From Chondrilla cf. caribensis (lineage: Eukaryota > Porifera > Demospongiae > Chondrillida > Chondrillidae): 50,000 nucleotides of DNA. Position 1 is the first letter of the stretch; every line of letters begins with the position of its first letter. Below are positions 39,554-50,000 of this stretch, piece after piece. The translations under genes were made by a program, and so were the position numbers. The notes beneath the pieces were generated by a model, which was not told where the DNA came from, searched no databases, and saw only the letters and a program-made list of their open reading frames with translations. The DNA lies in NCBI GenBank assembly GCA_964020155.1, contig OZ026549.1, positions 5,194,219 through 5,244,218 of the forward strand, written 5' to 3'.

Positions 39554-41804
39554 ATGTGTGTGTGTGTGTGAGAGAGAGAGAGAAACTTTGGTCTTATTTA
39601 TGTGCAAAAAACTTGTAAGTCGTTTGACTCAGTAGTTTGATCTGTGGATTTAGCTGTAATGCATCAGAATTGAAGTACAGTTAATAAAGTTATAACTGTC
39701 TAGTCATATGTCACTGCACTCTGATAGTATTGGAGTATTATAGTACATTTCTGATTTCGTGTTTATGTGTGGTTTCAGAAGCCAAAGGATTACTGTTGCC
39801 ATGACAATTGTGAATGATTTCAAGCCATGTTTACTCACTGCTTGAACTTGGGTATCACTTAAGAATGGATATATCTATTGAATTCCTGCTGGAAAGCCTT
39901 ATGATGTAAGTAGATTCTTTCTTGCTGTAAACTAACATTTTGTGTTATTCCCAACTCTGATTCATATCATGGTATATTTATCAAGCTTTGTGGACAATAA
40001 TTGGAAGAATGCAAGTTTTGTTTCACCATAGGTATTGTCAGAACAAGAAATACGTACACTCATTGTACTGTACTCCTCAATTTCGTCATTGAGAAATTGA
40101 AGACTAATTAATTGTGATTTTCTTTATTGTAAATTTTCACTGTATTATGAACATCCATGTATTAATATATGTGTAGAATACATACAGATGTGAGATACTT
40201 TAGATATTAGGGTCGAGGGAGTACATACAAAAGCATAGGGCCACACACTAAGATCACTACATGTAGAAGTTGCTACTTCTCGGAAAGAAATACAAGTGGT
40301 CTGTCCTGGGCCTCGCAGTCCTTGTGGGTCAGACTGGCCTGAATAGAGCTTTAGGACTGGCTGGCTGGTAACCCTGTGCCTAATGCATGTGTGTACCTAT
40401 CTGGTGTGTACCTATCTGGTGTGTACCTATCCGGTGTGTACCTATCCGGTGAACCGCATCTCCCAATTTGCAATTCTCACGATGGCCATCAATGTTGTTT
40501 TCAACATTCAACTTTCGTGCATAATATAGTATATATTCCTACGTACATATGTACATACGTATATGGACGGTATAGCAATAACAGCCTTACAAACTAAGCA
40601 GTGTCTATACACATAACTAAGCAGTGTCTATACACATACATAGTCCCACCAAATTGTTTTTAAATTGTTCGATATCCCAAGAGGACTCTTGTCTTCTCAG
40701 TAGGATCTGTTCATACATGTATAGCACATAGTACTTGCATACATACAGTACGTCTCCACTGTTTTGTACTACATACACAGGTGGCCACCTTGGGTAGAAG
40801 TGCAGTGTGACTTTTACAAGTATTTCATGTATAGCGGGCTACCATACTGTTTGTATCAAGTTTACTATAATTATTATTACAGTGAAACCTAGCTAATCCG
40901 ACACCTCTATAATCCAACATTCTCTCTAACCCGACCATTATATGAGGTACAGTCACCATACATAAGTATGGTAAGAGGCACTCCATAATCCAACAACCTC
41001 CTAATCCAACATTATTCTCAGGTCCCATTGAGTGTCGGATTAGAGAGGTCTCACTGTATCAGGAAATGTACTTCATGGCTTTTCTGTAATTCACTGTTTT
41101 TTAAGTTTTTAGTGCACCATGGGGATAACTGTGACTTTAGAATTTGGCTGTATTATCAAAGTTTTAATACATACTGGACAACTACTTCTTATAACGCTTG
41201 CTGTATTATCAAGCATTCTGCAGTTGATGGTGGTTTTGCAGCCTTACACTACTACTGACAGCAAATTGTGTACCATCACAACCCACTGTAGGGGTGTTAT
41301 ACATATGAAGTTCTTGGAATGACCTGTGGGGGGATTCCTGTACTCCATGCAGTTAAAAAGCAAGAAACAGTCTTCTCAGAATGTAGTGCAATTCGTACTT
41401 GTGTATGTACTTGTATGCCATTGTTCATTGTAGGAAGTCGTATTGTTCGACAAAGCCAAAATGGTACTTCTTTACCAGATCCCTCAAATACCAGGTATTG
41501 TGTGTATATGTGTGTGTGTGTGTGTGCGCATGTAAGCGTATGATGATTGTTTTGGCATTAACACAGTACATGCATACCTAGTTTACTGTGTAGACTGTGA
41601 CTAAGTAGTAAATGGTTTGTATGTTATATCCACAGCCACTGGTTTGCTTCTAACTGGCCCTGGATTGTGCTTCTAGTTCTGCTGATTCTGGCCTCGTGCA
41701 CTGCTGTTATCTGTCTACTTTTGTGTTGTGTCTTGAGACACTCTCACAACAGATCACGTGAAGTGGAACTAAAGTACGTGTAAGTGTGTGTGCATGATTA
41801 CTTT

Positions 41805-41891
<87 letters not shown>

Positions 41892-44800
41892 TTGCGTGTG
41901 TGTGTGTGTGTGCAGTTATTATTATGTGTATGCAGAAGCTTTCTCTTGGACACGTGGTGTATGTGTGGGTGCGGGTGTGGGTATTAATGCATGCTCATCC
42001 AATTAACAGTAATTTGTGTGCAGGTAATTTGGGAGATGTGTTTACAATGCTTTTATTTGTTTGCTTGTTAAGCAGTCATACCAAGAAGTCTCACTTCCAG
42101 TCTGATTCCCATCTCCTCAATCACACCAATTCTCCTCAGAAGCTCTCAAGTAGGAATTCATCCAGCACTTGTGTTCTCGGTAAGCTGAATCAGTGTGTGA
42201 CAACATGTGAAAGTACATACGTACGTATGTGCTGCATTCAAGTACCCTACCATTTTGAAAGGCTGTGTTCTATTTGATTACTCACCCTTCCTTTTGTCTA
42301 AAATTCCATGTATTGAGATTGTAGGCAAGGGAAAGTTTCCTTGTAATCTTCATGGATGTCCTACTTTTCCCCTCATTCCATACATGTATATACAGTATGT
42401 ATGTACATACTTTCCCTTTGTACAGATCTGGTAATTATTCATCTATGCATACATATGTACTATATGTATGTGTATGTCCTGTACTGTACTGTAATGTACT
42501 GTATGTAATTGCTTTATGTAAATATATATGCGCCATGTTATTGAATGTGTGTGCATGGTGTGCACGATTTTGCTAACAGTACCTGCATTGTTCATGTGAA
42601 TAGGGACCTGCTTGATCTGTTGTCCACTAGGCACACGTGTACATATGTAGCACGATTTCTCAGGTTATCAGGTGTTGTGGAGGGCTTTATGATGAATTAG
42701 TGCCCCCATGTTGATTGTCAGAGGAGGTGACCATTATGAACACTTTGAGAGGGAATCTTCCACACTTCCAACCTTGATGTTACTACTGTGAACTGTGTGT
42801 GTAGTGTGACAGGCTGAACAGAACGTGGTGAGACACACTGGAGCCAGCTCTTGTGCATCCTATGATGTTGCACTGCTCTCGTGGTCGTGTTAAGTGAAAT
42901 TGTGGTAGAAAGGATGGTTTTTGGAGGGTACTTCTTTATTTGGAATCCACGCCCAGTGCCCCACCCAATGGGAAACCCTGGCAATGTATCTTACCCATGC
43001 TGTCACGAAACATGACCTGTTAGGCTCATGCAACAGACTAAACCAGCTCAGATATGATGGTAAACATTGTGTAGCAGTCTGTGGAAACCTTGAGACAATT
43101 TCAGCTGTTGCCTAACACATGTTTTTATGTTGGGAGGTGATGATTAGTACAATTTGAAAAGAGAAAACACTGAAGTGTTTGGACAACAGTTTTCAGATTA
43201 GTGTGGTTGCTGTTTACTGCCATCCTGTTCCAGATCCTTGAGGTCGGTTCGTAAAGAATTTGAAATTACATGGGTTCCCAGACGACAAAAATTTCGGCAG
43301 CTACTTTCCTTTGTGTCGGTAGGTGGGTAGTATGTTGGTGTACAGGACCTCAGCAATACTTTGTGACATTCAATACGCTAGTTTTTCGATACCGAATATG
43401 CCAACATCGCCATGGTGACATTCAATAGGTACATTTATTGATATTAAATACAGGATACGAGTACACTATATTTGTGTAGGTACTGTTGGTATCTATTACT
43501 TACATATGTCAAAGCATATGTAATACATATGTAATATACTTGTAGTAGCTTACATGTAAATGTTAGATTGCTACAGGTATTTCATCTGTGTGGCAAACAG
43601 AATGGAAGTAAATTCTTCACTAATTTGAACATTAGGTATAATGTAGTTTAATTACTACTGCAAGTACGTACGTTCCCTGGTTACCACATACACCTCACTT
43701 GGTCCCTAGCTCATGTATGCCAGTACTGATAGTAAGTACCTCTTATAAGAAGTCCATATTTGGTGTGCCCTACAAGATCCTCACTGAGTTTAACTACTAG
43801 CTTGTAATAGGTAATAGCTCATCTGGGTGTTTGCTATGAGAATTTTGTTAGTTCAGTCTTTCATATAATTCAAGGATGCAAGAAATTAACGATCCAACTG
43901 TTGTACTGTACACTGCTATTGTGTACTAGTTTACTTTGTTTGGAAAACTCATGGGGTTGGTCTAGAGTTTCAAGGTGGATCCCCTTGATTTCCCCTCTTT
44001 CAAATGCTGCTGTACATATAATTAGGTTTATATGCAGACATGCAATAGCATGCACACTGTTCGGCCTGATAACATGGAATCACACATACCCAGGCATTAT
44101 TGATATTTTGTGGCGTTAATGGAACCATCTAGAGGGTATACTCAAGACTAGTATCCCTTACAAGCCACTTAGCCCACATCAGTTCTTAGCTACTGCCAGG
44201 TTACAGTTGGTTGTTGTTTGTTTGCAGTTGTGTATTTGTTGTTGTGTTACTTTGTCATTTGTTGCTAGGTGACAGATGACAGTTGTGGTAAGTATTCTAA
44301 TTGACTGCAATAATAGTTGTAGACCCATTTATGGGTAATGGTTGCCTAGTAATGCTCCACTGTAGGACACGCCTGTATAGAGGTGCAGATTATGTAGAGA
44401 AGTTTGTGCAACTCGCATGAAGTACACTCTGTTTGTTTCTAGTAACTAAAATGCCCTCAAGAGTATTTCACACTAGTCTAACATACGTAGCTAGCCCTAC
44501 TTCCTCCATATGTATGGACTGTGGCAGCCCCTATATTATTACCATTTACAATATCTCCATTTCAACAAATTGGATCACGGTCAGAAGCATGGCTATGCAA
44601 GACTAATCTCCAGCATTATGCCCCAGTAGAGATAGAGTAGGATGGCATAATATGGTAGGAATTTTATCACTTAATTGACTGAAAAGTGATTTATTATGTT
44701 GTAATAATCTTAATAGCCCATTATCCTTTACTTGCATGCTTGAGAGAGTCTGTGCTTGTCCTCTTGTGATCTGTATTTTGAAGGAAAATGCCACCTTTTG

Positions 44801-45188
44801 CACAATGTCATGCAATCATCTCTGCGTGTGTGTTAATTACAGTGTGTTGTTCCCTTGTGCATGCACAGTACACACCTCGTGGTATACAAGCCTATCTGAT
44901 ATACTGTATGTTATATATGTATCTTCACCTCTTGTATGTACTTGCTACTTACATGCAGAGGTTAATGGAATTGGTGACTGTTCGGCATGTGCCTCTTCTC
45001 TCCAATCGTATGAAAAAATTCGAAAGAAACATTCATCCCCTGGTCACAGCTCTGGGAGTGAGGACGGACTGAAGGTACGTAAGAATGAACAGTGTCATGA
45101 ACTCCACTAGTTTGCGTGTCCACACACACGCATGTGTGTTTTTATTTGTGTGTTTGTTCATTTGCATGTGTGTGTGCTTGCATGTGTC

Positions 45189-45259
<71 letters not shown>

Positions 45260-47981
45260 ATGTGTCTGTGCATCCATGCATGCATAGTTGTGTGTGTGTG
45301 TGTGTGTGAGTGTGAGGTGTGTAAGTGGTGTTGCATATGTGTACATTTGTTTGGGTATGCATATTTGTTCAGCATCTACTGTTGCTTTTGTATGTACATA
45401 TGTACGTATAAGCTATTCATGTTGTATGTGTACATGTACTTCCATGTGCTATCTGTATATATCGGTTTTACGCACATTTGCACCTGTGAATGCATGTCAA
45501 CCGTAATTTATGTGATTATACGAGTGTAGGTGGCATGAAACTTTGAAGATTAATAGCATGCTACGCACACAAGCGGATAACCACAATTTACCTCAGTTAT
45601 TAACCCAATTACTGTGCATACTGTTTATGCATGTGTATCCAACACGTACGTGCATACGTACATAGGTAGAATGTAGCCAAATTTGTGGTTACCACTATAA
45701 TAATATATTGTAAAGTGCAATAGCACTGTATATGTAGGGATGATGCAAAAACAAAAGGGCGGCCCTATACCTCGCATATATTACAGTTTTGCAAAATATC
45801 CCCTATGAACATATATACACATATGTGTATACATGAATGCATGTACATATTTTTCCATACATCCTGTAAGTAACCACATATGTGTACTGGTATGTATGGA
45901 TGCATACGTATGTACGTATGTACCCAGTACATGCATATGAATATGGGCAAGCATATGATTTGTTTATATTCACTAAATACAATTTGACTTGTCTAGTAAG
46001 CACCACCAAACACATACCAAACCTGTACGTCTTACCAGAGATACAGTACTTGATATCTCTACTGGTTGACTGTGTACATAGTATAGAGACCAAGTGAATG
46101 TATGTGAAAAAAGTGAGATGTATCAACCAGGTACTTACTGTACTAAACAATCTCGCTGCATGTATGTATACGTATGTACATATGTCATTGCATGTTACAT
46201 AACCAAATGTATGTTTGTGTACACCCACTACACTACACCCACTACATGCATGCATAGTTGATTGTATGGCTTGCATGCACCCTCCCATACACAGACACCC
46301 ACAGCCAGTGCTGAATACACTTCTGGTTTGCATGCCCTCCCACACACACAGACGAGGTCAAGCATGTGGTAAGCTGGGTGATGGGCTAAACCACAGCTTC
46401 TAGTGATTTGTTTTGCTTGGCACAGAATTCTCATTTAGGGTGGGGTGGGGGGACAAGGGAGGGAGGAGGAGAGGTTGGGTCAATTATGGGATGTGGTTCT
46501 TGCTTTGATGTTTGTTTGAGAGGTACAATCACAGAAAACAGGGACACTATGGGATGCACTTCCTATTCTGCTCTTCCCAGGAAAGAAGGTACAGTGAAAC
46601 CTCTCTATTAAGGACACTTTTGGACCTTGATTTTAGTCCTTATTACAGAGGTGTCCTCAATTCAGAGGTCACTTAATACACTACAGTACTACACTGGGAC
46701 ACAGAATGGTGTCCTTATTATAGAGGTTTCTGCTATTCAGAGGTTTGTAATAGAGAGGTTCCACTGTATTGGACTTTGTGGTTCAGTTTGTGTCTGGTTG
46801 AGAGGGTCCAGGTTGCTAGGGTTGGTGTTATGGTGATGATTACATACCAGTCATTCCTTCTAGTCGCAATGTCTGGGAATGGAAGGGTTCTGTTTCGTTA
46901 TTTTGTAGTCATATTATCTTGTTGATGTGGGGATCGAGATACCTATTATACTTTAACATATGGAAGAAATTAATATTACTTACACAAGGACAGTGTTCTC
47001 GCCAGGCCGAATTTGCAGAGCGGACCGCCCTTCTTAGATTTGAAATTTGACTTCATTTGTAATGATCCTTCCTTTCCTGAGACTGGCAAACAGTTTTTCC
47101 CCCTTGTGTCAGCTGTTTAGATAACGCGAGGCAATAAACGTATGCGCGTATGCAGAGCAGTCGTATTGACGCCATTTTTATGCAGAATATTAATCAACCA
47201 CGTTCGTACGTACCCACACGTGTCGTTTGAAAAACTTGCACCTATTATTATTTCGTATTTCTAATCTCAATGAGCAGGAGAACTGCTGATAATGACAATT
47301 TACCCTCAAGGTAAACGCAGACTGACAGCATCTGGCGCTGATGGTTAGTATTATCTATGGTGGCATGGCAAAGCTCAGAGGAGACATTGTGCAAGCTTTT
47401 CAAAAAATCCAGAGTGCACAAAAAATTGCTTTGATTGGCGCACTTGAGTGTATGTATTGGTGCTGATCTAGCAAGAAATTGTCCACACAACAATGCCCAT
47501 ATTACACTACATTAGTGTAGTGTAATATGTTAAAATGTTGTCAAATTCCAATTTTTCATCATAACCATCCTCATCCTTGTGGTTCAGCTGTTATTATTAA
47601 TACTAGGAGTGTCTCGACATTGACATTGTGAAGCTATATTATAAATACAATAACCCACCACCCTTTTTTAATTTTTTTCTGGTGACTACACTGCACAAGG
47701 AGATACAGTGGAACCTCTATTAACGGACTCTCCCAATTAAGGACACCATAGAAATTACCTCCCTACAAGAACAGTCTGTAAGGCACCAAAAATAGATTCT
47801 CCTATAGTGCTAATATATTTTTCACCTCTGAAGAGTGGACAACCTCTCTGCAGTGGACAAATTACCTGGTCCCAATGTGTCCTTTATAGAGAGGTTCAAC
47901 TGTAGTTCAACTTGTCTCCACAGTGCACGAGTGTATGGCCGCATACACATCTGAACATGTATGCATATATACACACACACG

Positions 47982-48054
<73 letters not shown>

Positions 48055-48799
48055 TACTTACTGTCTCATATAAACACACATACACAATCATAAGATATCA
48101 AAATGTATATCACTTTGATTGTGATGATATTAAATAAAATTTAAAAGTGTTTGAAACTAATTGTTTTATCACCCTCTCTTTCCAGATGGGTATTCAGACT
48201 AATTGATTACATGAAAACAATATTTCTGTAATTTAATCAATTTTACTAATTCAATCGATTCCTTTACTATCTATTTGCAGCTTTATCCAATTAAAGGTGT
48301 ATGTCATTTTGGTAATAGATGTGTGGTCCAGTTGCATTGTTTCTCAAATGAACTTGGTAGAGAAAATGCAAACAAATTGAATGTTTATGAATCCGTTATC
48401 GACAGTGAAGCCTGTGCACATTTCACTTTCGATAACAGACTGTGTGGGTTGATGTACAATACTTATGCCAATGGTAACAAGATGGCCATTTGATTTGATT
48501 AACAGTTCCTACTGTACATACGTGCTATGTATTCATGCATACATTCAATTGTGAGTCATCTGGAATAAATTGCATTGTGTGAATTTGTTCTTCTACTCAA
48601 TCCAGGTCCAACCGGGGGTGGAGAGAACAGGAGGAAATGGTCGCTTTAGTAAGAGACGGAGTGGCTCCCTGGTCCACGTCAGCCTGTGTGATGAATCCGA
48701 TCTCTCCATGATCTCCGTTCCATCCATGACGTCTGTTGAAACCACACAGTCCGTGGAACAGAATTATTTGGAGACTCCACAGCCAGCAGTGATTGAGGT

Positions 48800-48864
<65 letters not shown>

Positions 48865-49661
48865 GGTGGGTGTGGGTGTGTGTCCATGAAGGTACATACT
48901 ATTACGTATGTGCTTTTTCTAACTTTCCTAGTTTGTAGGTACAGCCTTCCCTTAGTATGTATCAACCAAAACTTTAGTCTGAGCTGTTTTGTCGTTATTT
49001 TTGTTTAGGTCAACATCACCTTGCCAACCCAGACCTCTGAGAGAGAGAGCCAGATCACCACAGCTGCAGCCTTGGCCGAATCAGCTGCCAAACTTGCACA
49101 ATCAGCTGCCACCATTGGGGACCAATCAGATGATGTAAGGGAGGACAATGGTGTGATCTTTGTGCTATTGTCTATTATTTGCTGTTTCTGTGTTAGCAAT
49201 TACACGCACCAGTACATTTCAAACAATTCCCTCTTTTATCAAAGTATAGTGCACTAAATGAAGCATGTATAATACACAATATATATACATACATATATAC
49301 CTCTTATGCATACCAAAGCAGACCATAGGTGGTCAAGAAGGCGACATTCGTACTAGCAATGCTGTAGTGTATGTATGTACTGTAAGTATGTACAGTGGAA
49401 CCTCTCTATTACGGACACTTTGGGACCTTGATTTTAGTCCTTATTTCAGAGGTGTCCTCAATTCAGAGGTCATTTGGTACACCACAGTACTACACTGGGA
49501 CACAGAATGGTGTCCTTATTACAGAGGTTTCTGCTATTCTGAGGTTTGTAATAGAGAGGTTCCACTGTATGTATGTATGGTGTGTTGTTGTGTACAGTTT
49601 ACGCTTGTTCTGTGATTTTGACTGTCAGGCCCATCAATCTCAAGTCAACTGTCCTTTTTAG
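37260..49661 (+). CDS. Single-pass membrane protein with tiny ectodomain, unidentified
   Basis: Exons: 37260-37410, 41434-41494, 41636-41773, 42076-42179, 44959-45074, 48606-48797, 49009-49134, 49629-49661 (306 residues, all phases consistent). Exon 1 encodes a hydrophobic N-terminus (FYLGIYLLQSCWLFLLNI) that should act as a signal peptide or anchor. A short luminal stretch with two sequons (NGT, NTS) follows, then one transmembrane helix at about residues 80-104 (WIVLLVLLILASCTAVICLL) with several juxtamembrane cysteines that could be palmitoylated. The cytosolic tail of about 200 residues is Ser/Thr-rich with basic patches (KIRKKHSS, FSKRRSGS) and an alanine-rich helix (AAALAESAAKLAQSAA). 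The last exon (AHQSQVNCPF, stop) is the least certain. Introns are large. No known domain is recognised, so function is unknown; topology suggests an adaptor or receptor-like protein. Confidence 0.7.
37795..37864. repeat. (GT)n microsatellite
   Basis: In membrane-protein intron 1, GT in sense. Confidence 0.95.
38490..38800. repeat. Diverged tandem repeat with CATCCATCCATCCCATG
   Basis: Five to six irregular units of ACATCCATCCATCCCATGTT, in membrane-protein intron 1. Confidence 0.8.
38815..39007. mobile_element. Non-autonomous TIR element (~195-bp form)
   Basis: TACAGTGGAACCTCTATTAA at the left, AAAGAGGTTCCACTGTA at the right. Confidence 0.85.
39339..39582. repeat. Compound (GT)n with two ATTGTATGTTG interruptions, ending in (GA)n
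   Basis: Three GT blocks separated by TATTGTATGTTGTATG and TATTGTATGTTGAATG, then GAGAGAGAGAGA. Confidence 0.95.
40383..40450. repeat. 15-bp tandem repeat, about 4.5 units
   Basis: TGTGTACCTATCTGG repeated, with T/C change in the last two units; intronic. Confidence 0.9.
40878..41058. mobile_element. Non-autonomous TIR element (ACAGTGAAACC subfamily)
   Basis: TACAGTGAAACCTAGCTAAT at the left, TAGAGAGGTCTCACTGTA at the right; nearly identical to 10737-10916. Confidence 0.85.
41805..41885. repeat. (GT)n microsatellite
   Basis: It starts about 31 nt after the exon 3 donor of the membrane protein gene. Confidence 0.95.
42180..44958 (+). other. Intron 4 of the membrane protein gene
   Basis: 2.8 kb without a supportable exon or obvious repeat array; short AT-rich and TACGTA-containing stretches only. 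Confidence 0.45.
45195..45258. repeat. (GT)n microsatellite
   Basis: In membrane-protein intron 5, GT in sense. Confidence 0.95.
46590..46768. mobile_element. Non-autonomous TIR element (179-bp form)
   Basis: TACAGTGAAACCTCTCTATT at the left, AGAGAGGTTCCACTGTA at the right; flanked by TA on both sides. Confidence 0.85.
47704..47904. mobile_element. Non-autonomous TIR element (~200-bp form)
   Basis: TACAGTGGAACCTCTATTAA at the left, TAGAGAGGTTCAACTGTA at the right. Confidence 0.85.
47977..48052. repeat. (AC)n microsatellite
   Basis: AC in transcript sense, in membrane-protein intron 5. Confidence 0.95.
48803..48862. repeat. (GT)n tract 6 nt after a donor
   Basis: Exon 6 of the membrane protein ends GAG|GTGATTGTGTGTG, continuing as GT repeats. 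Confidence 0.95.
49391..49569. mobile_element. Non-autonomous TIR element (179-bp form)
   Basis: TACAGTGGAACCTCTCTATT at the left, AGAGAGGTTCCACTGTA at the right; it lies between exons 7 and 8 of the membrane protein gene. Confidence 0.85.
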
Positions 49662-50000
49662 ACAGGTCCTTTCATGCATGCAGCTGTCGTCCAGGCTCCA
49701 GAATGTCTGTTGTGGGCAGCCTTCTTTCATTTGATGTGTACATACAGTGAATCATCACCAGTGAGATAATCTGTGGGACCAGTTGTATTGGTCTCGATAG
49801 CGAGGTTGTCCCAATTCCAGTGTTGAGAGTAACAATGTATAGCAATTCCTAAAAGTGAGAAAGGCGGTCCTATTACTGATGTAGTCTCATTACTGTAGAG
49901 ATTTAAAATGGTATCCACCATATACAGTACATAATACTATGTGTAATAGTAATAATAGTACATATGTATGTGTGTGTGGGTCTTAGCTTGCATTCTTGAT
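49662..50000. other. Right-edge region
   Basis: Downstream of the proposed last exon of the membrane protein gene; no further gene is seen. Confidence 0.4.

Larger units (their letters stand above)
37411..41433 (+). other. Intron 1 of the membrane protein gene
   Basis: This is a 4-kb intron holding GT tracts, a TIR element of each of two subfamilies and small tandem repeats (listed separately). I found no extra exon that keeps frame. Confidence 0.5.

Noticed and set aside
48281..48296. 16-nt exon (LYPIK) in the membrane protein gene
   Set aside because: Including it would shift the frame of the well-supported exon at 48606 into an early stop.

Overview
This window is eukaryotic nuclear DNA. 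Genes are split into many small exons with GT-AG borders, intergenic gaps are short, and introns are full of (GT)n/(AC)n tracts, minisatellites and small inverted-repeat elements. The gene content (cytosolic Hsp70 ending in EEVD, RFC3, an SLC2-type sugar transporter, SOUL haem-binding proteins, a peroxisomal 5-hydroxyisourate hydrolase, an AtuA/DUF1446 protein) fits an invertebrate animal. A sponge or another early-branching metazoan is my best guess, but that is inference; no marker in the window settles the species.

Layout, left to right. 0.56-7.6 kb: AtuA-like gene on the minus strand, 14 exons seen, running off the left edge. 7.76-16.55 kb: SLC2-type hexose transporter on the plus strand, 14 exons, whose start lies only 143 bp from that of the AtuA-like gene. 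16.99-17.62 and 20.90-21.74 kb: two intronless SOUL/HEBP-like genes on the minus strand, separated by a 1.9-kb cluster of repeat units in opposing orientations plus a tRNA-derived SINE. 22.10-25.74 kb: RFC3 (minus, 9 exons). 25.92-30.10 kb: a single-RRM protein with a long acidic exon (minus, 10 exons), not recognised as a named gene. 30.22-32.56 kb: HIU hydrolase with a PTS2 signal on its own first exon (plus, 4 exons). 33.00-33.41 kb: an 86-residue protein of unknown function (minus, 3 exons). 33.66-35.64 kb: intronless Hsp70 (plus). 37.26-49.66 kb: a single-pass membrane protein with a very small ectodomain (plus, 8 exons, large introns).

All exon chains were joined by hand from reading frame, splice sites and phase; every junction keeps frame. 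Three gene pairs are head-to-head with 122-248 bp between start codons, and these shared promoters contain recognisable sites: a kappaB palindrome, CCAAT and YY1-like sites, and two three-box heat-shock elements with a CRE.

The genes do not form one pathway. Urate breakdown (HIU hydrolase, peroxisome), sugar uptake, a catabolic-type mitochondrial candidate (AtuA-like), haem binding, DNA replication (RFC clamp loader) and stress response sit side by side. I found no new multi-gene system. The most interesting signals are a possible switch of HIU hydrolase from a peroxisomal to a secretory N-terminus, GT repeats lying directly against 5' splice sites in transcript sense, a tandem expansion of the SOUL signature motif, and several exon-end or repeat duplications.
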